The notes: generated from the sequence alone by a model not told the origin. DNA of 18,630 nt from CAIMZW01 sp037130455 (GCA_037130455.1 JBAXSZ010000034.1:1-18630), one strand, 5' to 3'; positions 1 through 8,319 are shown, numbered from the stretch's first letter. A program made the numbers and translations.

Positions 1-89
1 TTTTATAATTTCAACTGCGAGAGAAAAGTTGAAATTTTATAATTTCAACTGCGAGAGAAAAGTTGAAATTTTATAATTTCAACTGCGAG
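1..89. repeat. 34-bp tandem repeat with nested hairpins, 2.6 copies, cut by window edge
   Basis: Two complete 34-bp units (1-34 and 35-68) are identical, and a third runs to 89 before diverging. Each unit contains AATTTCAACT and its exact reverse complement AGTTGAAATT. These can pair two ways: across a 10-nt GC-containing loop (7-36, 41-70), or across a 4-nt loop between units (27-50, 61-84). On the minus strand the second fold is followed by TTTCTCTC, so the array can act as tandem weak terminators for the minus-strand dehydrogenase gene ending at 108. There are no unique spacers, so it is not a CRISPR array. The first unit starts at base 1, so the array probably continues to the left. The repeat and hairpins are directly visible; the terminator role is inferred. 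Confidence 0.85.
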
Positions 90-107
90 GAAAAAACTAC
101 TCGTTTG

Positions 108-998
108 CTAAGGGTGGACCACAATATTGATCAGTGGTTCACCTTTTGCATAACGTGCTAGTTGTTCTTCCACTAATTTACGTCCGCGCGGTTCAAATGC
201 AGTGCTATCCCCGCCAACATGGGGAGTGATTAGCAGATGAGGAGCACTCCAAAGTGGATGTCCTTCGGGAAGTGGCTCTGGATCGGTGACATCCAATCCT
301 GCACTTATGCGGCCACTCTGTAGTTCAACAATCAAGGCATCGGTATCAATGATCGGACCTCTGGCTACATTGATCAGCACTGAACCATCCTTCATGCGAG
401 CCAATCGATCTGCATCAAAGAAATGATGATTTTCATCAGTCAGCGGCATAATAATGATGACAATATCCAAAGTAGGAAGAAGCGCATCGAATTCACTCAT
501 TGTGGTGCTTCCATCAGAACCGGAACGAGTAAATGGAATGATCTCAACGTTGTGCGGAGCCAGCATTTTGGCAATCAACTGACCAATACTTCCGAAACCC
601 AAAATTCCAATACGAGAGTCGGCTAATGAGGTCCGACGCTGGTGGACCCACTTCCCTGCTTGTTGATTGTGGAAAAATGTTGGAAAACCACGTCGGGCTC
701 CAATAGCCAAACCCACCGCAAGTTCGGCTGTAGATGCATCGTGCACTCCCCTGGCATTGCAGAGCGTTACCCCGCTTGGAAGCACTTTAAGCGCATCGTC
801 ATAGCCGGCGTTGGGAAGTTGAACGACTTTCAGATTGGGCATGCGAGTCATAAATTCAATGGCAGCAGGACCGCCCATATATTTTGGAACATAAAAGGTG
901 ATCTTTTCTAAATCTTCCTGGGTTGGAGCGTTCCCATCCGTTGGAAGGTGCTCCAGTGAATCCGGAAATGTTAGATCATCCCATTGAGTCCAAATCAT
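108..998 (-). CDS. D-2-hydroxyacid dehydrogenase family protein (NAD(P)-dependent)
   Basis: This 296-aa protein of the D-isomer-specific 2-hydroxyacid dehydrogenase family would interconvert a 2-keto acid and a D-2-hydroxy acid in the cytoplasm. The Rossmann GxGxxG is G134-F-G-S-I-G139. The catalytic triad is visible as Arg213 (NVARGP), Glu241 (DPEPLP) and His260 (TPHVGG). Family members include glyoxylate/hydroxypyruvate reductases and phosphoglycerate dehydrogenase-like enzymes. Length is slightly short of the usual 310-330, and no C-terminal ACT domain is present, so it is not a typical biosynthetic SerA. The ATG at 998 is preceded by GAAAGG and lies inside the 3' end of the MFS gene (23-bp overlap), so it is the last gene of a coupled three-gene operon. 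Next to a glycerate kinase, hydroxypyruvate or tartronate semialdehyde reduction to glycerate is attractive, but the substrate is inferred. Confidence 0.9.
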   Translation of the reverse strand: MIWTQWDDLTFPDSLEHLPTDGNAPTQEDLEKITFYVPKYMGGPAAIEFMTRMPNLKVVQLPNAGYDDALKVLPSGVTLCNARGVHDASTAELAVGLAIGARRGFPTFFHNQQAGKWVHQRRTSLADSRIGILGFGSIGQLIAKMLAPHNVEIIPFTRSGSDGSTTMSEFDALLPTLDIVIIIMPLTDENHHFFDADRLARMKDGSVLINVARGPIIDTDALIVELQSGRISAGLDVTDPEPLPEGHPLWSAPHLLITPHVGGDSTAFEPRGRKLVEEQLARYAKGEPLINIVVHP

Positions 999-2109
999 GC
1001 TTGGCCCTTTCTTTTCGAACGACGAGAAAAACCACGGTAGCGAAAACTAACATGATTGCCGATATGCCATATGCGATTGAAAAGCTAAATCTGTCGCTGA
1101 CATAGCCAATAATTCCGGGCCCAACACCCAGTGCGACTGCTGCCCCCGAAGCATTTGCTGCAATTCCGCGGTAGGCACCGTCGGGACTATCCGAGGCATA
1201 TGCCAGCGCAATTGCGCTCACTGGGCCGATACCTAGGGAAGCGATCGTCAAACCAATAAAGGTGAGCAATCCCGACGTGGAAAAGATGATGAAGAATAAA
1301 CCAGTAAAGGTCAAAACCGAGGAAAAAATCCAAATTCGCATCTGGCCATAGCGAACCCGAAATGAGAAACCCAGCCTGGAAAATGAGATTCCGAAACTAA
1401 AGAAAGTTGCCAGAACTAGGGCAATGCTTTTGGCGTAATCTCGTTGAATCAATAGATCCAGCGCCCAAGCACCCACCGCGACCTCAAGAAAATTGGCTGC
1501 GAAGCCAAAGAAGATCATTAATATGAAATCTTTACTAATTCTTCCATTAGCTCGTGGCGCAGGCGAACGATGAGAAACTTCTGGAACGCAATAATAGGAA
1601 ATCAACCCCACAATCAAAGCGATAAGAAAAAGTACCAACCTCCATGAAATTCCCTTGGCTACCAAAATGGCGATGACCATAGGAGCAAAAGCCCCAAGTC
1701 CAGTGCTAATGCCAGTAGTCCGAAACATGAGTTTCAATGAATTCCCCGGAACCTGACCCAAAGATGCTGCATTTGTATTGTTAAACAGTGTTGCTCCAAA
1801 TGCAGCTAAACCATAACTTGGAACCGTAATCCAGATTGATTGCCCCCAGGTATACAGACCAATTCCCAAGACAACAATTAGCCAACCAGTTTTCATTGCG
1901 AAAGTAGCTGAGAATCTGGATATGAATCGATTCAAGAAAAGTGAACTGACGATAAGCATCACAGCGAAGGCGGTTTGGTGCAGCGAGGCCGTGGCTCTGG
2001 AAATGCCAAGGTCACGTTTCATTAACGGCACTGAATACCCAAGTCCATAGAGGATAAATCCCATAGTCCCCGAAAGAGAGAGTAAACGATGCTGAGTTCT
2101 TTTATCCAA
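976..2109 (-). CDS. MFS transporter
   Basis: A 377-aa polytopic membrane protein with about a dozen hydrophobic segments, a basic loop after TM2 and a larger polar break near residues 183-195 (PEVSHRSPAPRANGR), as expected for a major facilitator superfamily permease. The start is a TTG at 2109. It overlaps the stop of the upstream 630-aa gene by 8 bp (TTGGATAA), which suggests translational coupling. The first in-frame ATG, at residue 16, would cut into the first membrane segment, so the TTG is preferred although its ribosome binding site is weak. By context the substrate is probably the compound metabolised by the flanking 630-aa protein and dehydrogenases. No specificity can be read from the sequence. 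Confidence 0.88.
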   Translation of the reverse strand: MDKRTQHRLLSLSGTMGFILYGLGYSVPLMKRDLGISRATASLHQTAFAVMLIVSSLFLNRFISRFSATFAMKTGWLIVVLGIGLYTWGQSIWITVPSYGLAAFGATLFNNTNAASLGQVPGNSLKLMFRTTGISTGLGAFAPMVIAILVAKGISWRLVLFLIALIVGLISYYCVPEVSHRSPAPRANGRISKDFILMIFFGFAANFLEVAVGAWALDLLIQRDYAKSIALVLATFFSFGISFSRLGFSFRVRYGQMRIWIFSSVLTFTGLFFIIFSTSGLLTFIGLTIASLGIGPVSAIALAYASDSPDGAYRGIAANASGAAVALGVGPGIIGYVSDRFSFSIAYGISAIMLVFATVVFLVVRKERAKHDLDSMG

Positions 2110-3994
2110 ATCTTCTACCCGTTATGGTCGATGGGATATCCATCTGCCCCTGAGTAGGAATGAAGGGAGCTTGATAAGAAGGTAGGTTGGCGAATCGATC
2201 AACGGTGAGTTCCAGCGAAATTTCACTTCCAGGATCCAAATCAATCTGGAGGTACTTTCCATTTACCTTGGACACTACTCCGGACTTCTTATCTTGAGCT
2301 TGCATAATTTGGTGCTCGCCAAAAGCACCGCCCTGGATAATGAGAGCTCGAGAAGAATCTATTGAGGTATTCACCAGTACTAATTCAACAGAAGTTGCGG
2401 AGATTTTTTCGACCAACGCAGAAACATCCTCTGGTAATCCCGGGCGCTTCTGCGCTACATCGAAATAGCGCACGGCAACATGCAAATGTCCGCCGTGATA
2501 GGAGACCATTGGTCCTCCTAAAGTTAGATGGGTCAGCGCCTCCAAAATTGCCGGCTGAATAATCTGCCAATCGTGGATCGACATGGCTTCTCGATAATGA
2601 TCCATCGTGTACGGATTCCACGCTTCAGAGCGAAATCTTTCAATCTGAAAATCAATTGCCTCCAGATTATTCTTCAAGATTTGTACTGGATACTCTGAAT
2701 TCCGCCCCTTGATGTAGTGGTACCAAGCCGCAGTGTGTTGCGGTCTTGCGCTTCCTTCTATATAGCCTTGCGTAGAAATAGTTTCGTTTTCTCGAACCCA
2801 GCCTCGCTCTACTCGCTGGGCATCCTCTGCACTTTGAGTCAAATTCCACAACAAGATGGGGTGAATGGCATTTTGAACTCTGAAGTCACGCCAACCTGCA
2901 TCGAAATGGCGATTAGGTGTTTTCCATTGCCCATCAATCTCTTGACGCAATTCCCACAACATATCCATCTGCGAACGAACCAAATCCAGATGCGAAAAGT
3001 CCCCATTGGTTAAGAGGGCGGCATTGGAGCCAGCCACTACGAGAGGTTCCAAAATGGTCATAGAGCCATGTGGCCAGCGCCACCCGTAATAACCGCCCCA
3101 CCATTTTCCATCGTTGTATTGACCAATCGTGCCATCCAAACCAATGTTGTCCGGAATAATCCCGTTGTTGAGCGCGGTGCGATCCGCCCAAGCCTGCAAA
3201 TATTCCAGCACCCACTCTTTATATTTCGCTTCTCCTTCATACATAAAAGCGTGAGTCATCAGGCCGGTTGAAGTCAGATTTACCGGCACATCCCCCTTTG
3301 CAATTCGCTCATTAACTTTCTTAATAATTAGGCTGTACATCTGATTATCAAGCCATGGCGCCTTCATCTGATACGGGTCAACCCCAGGTAGATCTTCGAA
3401 AGGTGGCAAGTAGTTTTCTAATATTTCTCGATGAGTTTCCCAATCCTCTTCCGTTTGATTGTGATTGGGTCCTCTGCTGCCTGTAATAGGTGATCGAATG
3501 ATCTTGAGCTCGGGATCCCAGTTGGAAACAGCGGAATTCTCGCCGTTATAGAGAGCTGCAAATTTCTTAGTCCGCTGGCGATCTTTAAGTACATGCGGAT
3601 TTGCCAAACCGAACCAATAAAAGCCAAGAAGTGCTTCGCCGTGGTGCATCCAGTCATAGCCGCCATCAAATTCGTTAACTATTTGACCGTACTCAGTCCA
3701 TTGCCAGGTAATGGCATCCCATACTTCGCGGGCGATCGTGTCCAGTTCTTTTGCTCCACCCAATATGTAATGCATAGTCAAGTTCATGAAACCTTCATAA
3801 GGATCGTCAGAACCGTCCATGCCTGGCCAGCGATCCCGCCAGATCAGGGTTTTATCTTCGTTGGTATAACGATCGGCGAATTCGACGGATGCCTTATTTA
3901 CAATATCGATGAGCTTTCGCTCTAAAGCCGCCCATTCCGGAATATCACTTTTTGCTGAAGCGCGAATTGTTGGAATGGCATTGCTAGCGGTCAT
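2102..3994 (-). CDS. uncharacterised 630-aa protein, probable carbohydrate-active or sugar-acid enzyme
   Basis: I do not recognise a named family with certainty. The protein is soluble (no signal peptide or membrane segment), rich in Trp, Tyr and His, and mostly helical in pattern over residues 20-500, in the style of an (alpha/alpha) toroid enzyme. A beta-rich C-terminal region follows from about 510 to 630. Motifs that look catalytic or structural are DPYEGF (64-69), DWMHHGE (114-120), RSPITGSRGP (167-176) and a GGHLH motif in the C-terminal half. Similar hypothetical proteins with DPYEGF-like and HHGE-like motifs exist in polysaccharide-degrading bacteria, as far as I recall. The ATG at 3994 follows a strong GAGGAAGGG. 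It is the first gene of an operon with an MFS permease and a D-2-hydroxyacid dehydrogenase, and is divergent from an SDR. A hydrolase, lyase or dehydratase on an imported sugar derivative is the inferred role. Confidence 0.75.
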   Translation of the reverse strand: MTASNAIPTIRASAKSDIPEWAALERKLIDIVNKASVEFADRYTNEDKTLIWRDRWPGMDGSDDPYEGFMNLTMHYILGGAKELDTIAREVWDAITWQWTEYGQIVNEFDGGYDWMHHGEALLGFYWFGLANPHVLKDRQRTKKFAALYNGENSAVSNWDPELKIIRSPITGSRGPNHNQTEEDWETHREILENYLPPFEDLPGVDPYQMKAPWLDNQMYSLIIKKVNERIAKGDVPVNLTSTGLMTHAFMYEGEAKYKEWVLEYLQAWADRTALNNGIIPDNIGLDGTIGQYNDGKWWGGYYGWRWPHGSMTILEPLVVAGSNAALLTNGDFSHLDLVRSQMDMLWELRQEIDGQWKTPNRHFDAGWRDFRVQNAIHPILLWNLTQSAEDAQRVERGWVRENETISTQGYIEGSARPQHTAAWYHYIKGRNSEYPVQILKNNLEAIDFQIERFRSEAWNPYTMDHYREAMSIHDWQIIQPAILEALTHLTLGGPMVSYHGGHLHVAVRYFDVAQKRPGLPEDVSALVEKISATSVELVLVNTSIDSSRALIIQGGAFGEHQIMQAQDKKSGVVSKVNGKYLQIDLDPGSEISLELTVDRFANLPSYQAPFIPTQGQMDIPSTITGRRFG

Positions 3995-4025
3995 GAGAAC
4001 CCTTCCTCGGAATTACAAAATCCTA

Positions 4026-4031
4026 TATGAT
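4026..4031 (+). promoter_or_regulatory. candidate -10 element for a leaderless SDR transcript
   Basis: TATGAT fits the actinobacterial TANNNT -10 pattern and ends 6 nt before the ATG at 4038, the middle of three consecutive in-frame ATGs. No Shine-Dalgarno sequence precedes these ATGs at a useful distance. The 40-bp divergent spacer must also hold control elements for the 630-aa gene on the other strand. Confidence 0.4.
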
Positions 4032-4034
4032 CGA

Positions 4035-4796
4035 ATGATGATGAACAAGGATGTGGCCGTTGAATCGCCCGTTGTCATCATTACTGGCGGAACTTCTGGA
4101 TTAGGTGCCGCAGTTGCACGATTACTCCATGCAAAGAGATTTCGAATTCTTCTGACCGCATTGGATGATCCCCAAGACCTATGCGGAGAAATTCTACAAA
4201 ACGGTGGCGCAGCAATCTTTTTTTCCGCTGATTTGAAAAATGCGGAAAGTTCGGCAGAGCAGATCGTCGACGCAGCAATCGGTGCTTGGGGTCGAATTGA
4301 CGCAGTTATCAATTGCGCTGCGACTATTAGTCACAAGGATGTGAGCCAGGTGAGCGAATCCGATTGGGATGAAATATTTGCCACTAATCTCAAGGGACCA
4401 TTTTTCATGGCCCAAAAAGCATTTCCTTACCTTAAGACCACTCGCGGTTCGATAGTCAACATTTCGTCCATCAATGCATGGCGGCCAGCCAAGAAGAATC
4501 AACTCTATGACTCTTTGAAAGCGGCGCTCAATAACTTAACTGAAGGCTTGGCACTGGAGTATCTAGAGCACGGAGTTCGCGTTAATGCCTTATTGCCTGG
4601 TGGATTTAAGACACCACTTGTTGAGAAATGGTTAGAGCTCTATTTAGATCGGGTTCCTAACGATCAAGATTTTGAAAGTCCATCCGTGGGTTCTGCCGAA
4701 CGCGTCGCTCAAGGCGTTCTCGCTTTGATCTCAACGGAATTGAGTTGGATAAACGGCGCACTGCTGCCGATAGATGGTGGATATCGATTAACTTAG
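4035..4796 (+). CDS. SDR family NAD(P)-dependent oxidoreductase
   Basis: A classical short-chain dehydrogenase/reductase of about 253 aa. It has a TGGTSGLG cofactor loop near the N-terminus, an NCAA motif in place of NNAG, a catalytic Ser in NISS, and YDSLK as the YxxxK pair, so the active site looks intact. C-terminal PGGFKTPL and the IDGGY ending are typical. The open frame extends upstream to 3909 but would overlap the divergent 630-aa gene. The cofactor loop lies about 16 residues after the MMM at 4035-4043, which gives the normal SDR N-terminus. Its last 9 bp overlap the convergent glycerate kinase gene. It probably oxidises a hydroxyl of the sugar-derived substrate in the same cluster; the substrate is unknown. 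Confidence 0.9.
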   Translation: MMMNKDVAVESPVVIITGGTSGLGAAVARLLHAKRFRILLTALDDPQDLCGEILQNGGAAIFFSADLKNAESSAEQIVDAAIGAWGRIDAVINCAATISHKDVSQVSESDWDEIFATNLKGPFFMAQKAFPYLKTTRGSIVNISSINAWRPAKKNQLYDSLKAALNNLTEGLALEYLEHGVRVNALLPGGFKTPLVEKWLELYLDRVPNDQDFESPSVGSAERVAQGVLALISTELSWINGALLPIDGGYRLT

Positions 4797-5894
4797 TTGG
4801 GCAGCCGCTTGCGATTGTGCCAAGTGAATTCCAGCCTGTACTACCCAATGGCGCGTATTGTCCATGGCTTCCTCGCCAGAACCAGCCAGGGCAACAAGGG
4901 AGACTCCCCCGAACGCATCATTGGGAAAATCCTCCGATTGTGACCCCACGCAGTAACCGACGGGCTTTCCCAGTGCGCCCGATAGTTGACGAACATATCC
5001 GACAACTTTTCCGCTCCAACTTTGCGAATCTAAACGTCCTTCGCCAGTAATCACTAAATCGGCAACAGCTATTGCTTCAGGCAATCCCACAAATGTGGCT
5101 ACTGAAGCAGCACCGGATACATACTTGGCGCCCCAGCCGGCTCGCATTCCGTAGGCCGTACCTCCGGCCGCCCCGCTTCCGGGGGCATCTTCGACCTTGC
5201 AGACCTTCATGAATTGCTGCAGTCCCGTTTCAAGAGTTGCAACATCTTCGGCAGTAGCACCTTTCTGCGGACCAAAGATCGCTGCTGCACCCAATGGGCC
5301 GAGCAAAGGGTTTGAAACATCCACCATGCATGTGACACCACCTTTAGGGGGATGGAGGAAATTGGAGCTATCTATCTCTGCTAGTTCGTTAAGTCCGGCG
5401 CCACCTAACTCGATTTCATCACCCATCGAATCTAGAAATGAAAAACCCAGGGCTCGAAGCGCTCCAGTGCCGCCATCTGTACTTGCCGATCCGCCCAGCG
5501 CGATAAAGATTCGCTCCACTTCAGGATGGCGCCTTGCTTCATTTAATACTTGACCCAATCCATAGGTGTGGCAGGAAAGCGCATCCAACTTTTCCACCAA
5601 AGTTATTCCAGAAGCATTGGCTAATTCAACGATAGCCGTTCCGTCATCCAACAAAATCCAGTAAGCACGATTAGTTCGCCCATCTGCACCGATAACCGAG
5701 AGAGTGGATTTCTCAACATCTTCGCGAACGTTGGCGATTGTGGTGATGGTTCCTTCCCCACCATCGGCCATGGGGATGTAAATAATTTCATCGTGAGGCC
5801 GTACTTGTAACCAACCTTCGCCAATCCATTGGGCGACATCAGAATTACTTGCGGAGCCTTTGAAGGAATCTGGTGCTATAACTATCCGAGCCAT
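4788..5894 (-). CDS. glxK: glycerate kinase (COG1929 GlxK/GarK family)
   Basis: This 368-aa protein of normal family length phosphorylates D-glycerate with ATP. Family members of this type usually give 2-phosphoglycerate, which enters lower glycolysis. Conserved blocks are APDSFKGS (7-14), PMADGGEGT (41-49), GGSASTDGGTG (134-144), GPQKGA (208-213), PGSGAAGG (238-245) and TGEGRLDSQS ending in GK (283-296). The ATG at 5894 has a GAGGGA ribosome binding site that overlaps the TGA of the upstream capA-like gene, so the two are almost certainly one transcript. Its 3' end overlaps the convergent SDR by 9 bp. With the hydroxyacid dehydrogenase and SDR close by, it supplies the exit of a glycerate-forming pathway. 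Confidence 0.95.
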   Translation of the reverse strand: MARIVIAPDSFKGSASNSDVAQWIGEGWLQVRPHDEIIYIPMADGGEGTITTIANVREDVEKSTLSVIGADGRTNRAYWILLDDGTAIVELANASGITLVEKLDALSCHTYGLGQVLNEARRHPEVERIFIALGGSASTDGGTGALRALGFSFLDSMGDEIELGGAGLNELAEIDSSNFLHPPKGGVTCMVDVSNPLLGPLGAAAIFGPQKGATAEDVATLETGLQQFMKVCKVEDAPGSGAAGGTAYGMRAGWGAKYVSGAASVATFVGLPEAIAVADLVITGEGRLDSQSWSGKVVGYVRQLSGALGKPVGYCVGSQSEDFPNDAFGGVSLVALAGSGEEAMDNTRHWVVQAGIHLAQSQAAAQLS

Positions 5895-5904
5895 TGATAT
5901 TCCC

Positions 5905-7002
5905 TCATGTTGTCGAATTCGTTAACGGTATTGAACCACTGTTAGGGCAGGTAGTCCCACCTGGAGTTAGTGACATCTTTTTCTCTTTATACAATTGAGT
6001 CTTAGAACCAGTTGTCACAATTGGCGCACCGGTTCTTGTGTCGATGAGTGCCGGATAGAAATGCCAACCGGTTACTTCACCATCTGGATAAATGGTGACC
6101 GTTTCCACTCCCGATTCCGAGGCCGGGCCGCCATGAGAATAAAACACAAAATTTCCTAATGAAAAATCTACAAAGTGACCGTTGCTGAGCGTGGCACCTT
6201 GTTGGACATGTGGGTGCGATCCGATGATCACATTAGCTCCGGCTTTAAACCACGCGGCTGCCAACTTAGTGCTGCGCTGGCTGGGGCAAGGCGCCAACTC
6301 CACGCCCCAATGAACCATGACGACGACTATCGACGCCACCTTCTTTGCTTGAGCAATTGCGGTTATTGCATCGGCTTCGTGCCAACCGTACGTTGTCCCA
6401 GCTTGGTTATCGGTGGCCACCGAATACCGCCCACCATTGATATCTGCAATTCCGATAAAAGCAATTTTGGTTCCTCGAACCGACATGATCTGTGGCGCCC
6501 ATGCCATACTTTTATTGAGCCCGCCACCTATCGCGACCATTCCGCTGGAGGTGATTGCGGCCAGTGTGTCTGCAAAGGCAACCGGACCAAAATCCATTGC
6601 ATGGTTATTGCCTACATTGATCAGATCAACTCCACCAGATTTGAGATTGGCCAATAAGGTTTTGTTGCTTCGAAAGAGATATTTCTTCACTGATGGCGTT
6701 CCACGAGATGAGATTGACGTTTCCAAATTCACCGCGGCGATATCTGCGGAGGTCAGAATTGCACTGACCGAGTCCAACGGATTCTTCCCCGCTCGTAACT
6801 GCTGCGAAATAGGCGCTTCACCATGAACATCGCCGCCAAAGGCCAAAGTAATCGGTGCGATGGCAGCAGTTGGGGATGGAGTGGAGAAAACAGCAGAAGG
6901 AGTTGACGGGGGTGTTGGTTTGGGCGCTACGGCAGAAGTGCCACAACTAGTTAAGAAAAAGAGCGGCAAGATCCAGATCAGGTAGGTCCGAATTTTGCTC
7001 AT
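5905..7002 (-). CDS. CapA family lipoprotein (poly-gamma-glutamate capsule CapA-like metallophosphatase fold)
   Basis: A 365-aa protein beginning with a lipoprotein signal peptide: basic start, hydrophobic residues 8-17, lipobox LTSC with Cys20. A Pro/Thr/Ser-rich linker (about 27-50) follows, then a PGA_cap/CapA domain. Metal-site-like motifs are GGDVHGE (56-62), NLET (92-95), VGNNHAMD (130-137), MVHWG (229-233), GSHPH (261-265) and SLGNF (281-285). It should be anchored outside the membrane. Family members act in poly-gamma-glutamate capsule synthesis or as calcineurin-like esterases, but no other capsule genes are present. The start at 7002 is chosen because the signal peptide begins there. 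It is followed at 10 bp by the glycerate kinase, an unusual partnership. Confidence 0.9.
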   Translation of the reverse strand: MSKIRTYLIWILPLFFLTSCGTSAVAPKPTPPSTPSAVFSTPSPTAAIAPITLAFGGDVHGEAPISQQLRAGKNPLDSVSAILTSADIAAVNLETSISSRGTPSVKKYLFRSNKTLLANLKSGGVDLINVGNNHAMDFGPVAFADTLAAITSSGMVAIGGGLNKSMAWAPQIMSVRGTKIAFIGIADINGGRYSVATDNQAGTTYGWHEADAITAIAQAKKVASIVVVMVHWGVELAPCPSQRSTKLAAAWFKAGANVIIGSHPHVQQGATLSNGHFVDFSLGNFVFYSHGGPASESGVETVTIYPDGEVTGWHFYPALIDTRTGAPIVTTGSKTQLYKEKKMSLTPGGTTCPNSGSIPLTNSTT

Positions 7003-7058
7003 GGTCCCATGCTTTCACACTTCGGCTAAGGCAATGATTCATGGTGAAATTACTGGCT

Positions 7059-8285
7059 CTAGAGTGCCTTTCGGAAGCCAGTTCCGCTGGCAAAACCTAG
7101 ACTGTTCATGACTTTGACGCGAAATGGAAAGAGGTGATCGTTTTTCGAAATGAAGTGTTTCATTCCGCGGTTTTTACCGCTCAAGATCGCGAAAGATGTC
7201 AGCGCTGTGGAGAGTCCTTGATTCCTCAAATCTCGAGCAATGATGCAGACATCCAACTCATGTGCTTCGTGGCGATCGGTGACTTTGATATAGCCGACCA
7301 ATCTTTCATCTTTAAACGCCCCATAAATCATCTGATCCGGACCCCAAAATCGAGAAACCGCATTGAGGCTGGGTTTAATGACATACGGATCTTGATAATT
7401 GGGAAGATCCGAACTTGAAACAAGAAGATCCAAGACTTCTTGTGCATACTCCGGGCCGATGATTTCGAAATTAATAATCTTGTAGATCATCTTGAGGTAG
7501 GGCTCGGTCAACAGAGTTAAGTCAGTGGTGTTACCGATTTTCAGGAATGAAGATTGCGTTTCTAAATTCTGAGTCAACGCCTCGCTTACAGCCCTCAGTT
7601 TTGGATAATCAACTCTTGCATTTAGATCTTCTGACATTGTGGAAGTTGCTCCCTTCTCGGTCATGGATGGTAGTTCTACGCCGCAGAAGAGCAATTTTTC
7701 AAAGATGAAATCAAGGGCGGACATGCGCGAGGCATTCATTGTGTGGGCAGAAGAATTTTGATCCACCAATTGACCTAACAACATGGATTGAATAACGATG
7801 GAAACGGCACGAGAATCTAGCTCGCAATCGCTCCAGCCATTTCGTTTGCATATGTCAAAAATATCCATCCACTGCTGCGTCTGAATTTCCTGGAATTCGG
7901 CCAACCGCTCCCTCATCCGAGGTCGGATGGATGCGAAGTAGGTTACGGCCAAGTGGTTCCGGCTAAGAGACTCAGTCAACGTGAATTCCTGCTCCAAGAC
8001 CATAGTTCGGATACGTTCTCTGGCTTTGCCTATATCGGCTTCGTTCGCTAGGAAGACCAGCGAGGTATTGAGGCTGCGGAGTGAAACTTCGGCAAACAAT
8101 TGGACTAACGCTGTCTCAACTAGGTCACTAAAATCCTCAAAATGGTGATACATGGAGCCTTTGCTCAGGCACGACTCTTGAAGCACTCGCTCACTGGTTA
8201 TCTGATCGACCGATTCTTGCTTGATTATCTTGATTGCGGTGTCGATGAGGAGAGATTTAGTTGGACTCTCGGATTTTTGTACCAT
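7059..8285 (-). CDS. TetR-GNAT fusion protein, copy 1 (downstream copy)
   Basis: A 408-aa protein, about twice the length of a normal TetR regulator. Residues 8-55 form a TetR DNA-binding domain (SERVLQES, then LSKGSMYHHFEDF). Residues 60-205 look like a helical TetR ligand/dimer domain. After a linker, residues about 246-408 carry a GNAT-like domain: beta strand LVGYIKV, acetyl-CoA-loop motif RNQGLST (354-360), and the terminal KVMNSLGF. It aligns without gaps over about 400 residues with the next gene upstream (33 of 60 identical at the N-terminus, 36 of 60 over residues 341-400). The ATG at 8285 lies 6 nt after a TAGAAT -10 box, with no ribosome binding site. Such a protein could acetylate a small molecule or protein while controlling transcription; the substrate is unknown. 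Confidence 0.85.
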   Translation of the reverse strand: MVQKSESPTKSLLIDTAIKIIKQESVDQITSERVLQESCLSKGSMYHHFEDFSDLVETALVQLFAEVSLRSLNTSLVFLANEADIGKARERIRTMVLEQEFTLTESLSRNHLAVTYFASIRPRMRERLAEFQEIQTQQWMDIFDICKRNGWSDCELDSRAVSIVIQSMLLGQLVDQNSSAHTMNASRMSALDFIFEKLLFCGVELPSMTEKGATSTMSEDLNARVDYPKLRAVSEALTQNLETQSSFLKIGNTTDLTLLTEPYLKMIYKIINFEIIGPEYAQEVLDLLVSSSDLPNYQDPYVIKPSLNAVSRFWGPDQMIYGAFKDERLVGYIKVTDRHEAHELDVCIIARDLRNQGLSTALTSFAILSGKNRGMKHFISKNDHLFPFRVKVMNSLGFASGTGFRKAL

Positions 8286-8291
8286 TAGTAG

Positions 8292-8297
8292 ATTCTA
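8292..8297 (-). promoter_or_regulatory. -10 box TAGAAT for leaderless TetR-GNAT copy 1
   Basis: TAGAAT on the minus strand ends 6 nt before the ATG at 8285, the spacing expected for a transcript starting at the start codon. The stretch 8281-8302 matches 9615-9636 upstream of the paralogue at 19 of 22 positions. A perfect 10-bp palindrome, ACGATATCGT (8320-8329), overlaps the expected -35 area and could be an operator. Confidence 0.6.
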
Positions 8298-8319
8298 GCG
8301 GTTGCGTCTCTTTTTTTTC

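Noticed and set aside
1..89. CRISPR array, including a resemblance of AATTTCAACT to type V repeat ends
   Set aside because: The units abut directly with no unique spacers, and no cas genes are visible; it is a simple tandem repeat.
3909..4034. Longer start for the SDR gene
   Set aside because: It would overlap the divergent 630-aa gene, and the added residues do not resemble an SDR N-terminus.
6175..6657. 160-aa open frame on the plus strand within the capA-like gene
   Set aside because: It is antisense to conserved CapA motifs, and its Cys/His/Arg-rich composition is typical of a reverse-frame artefact.
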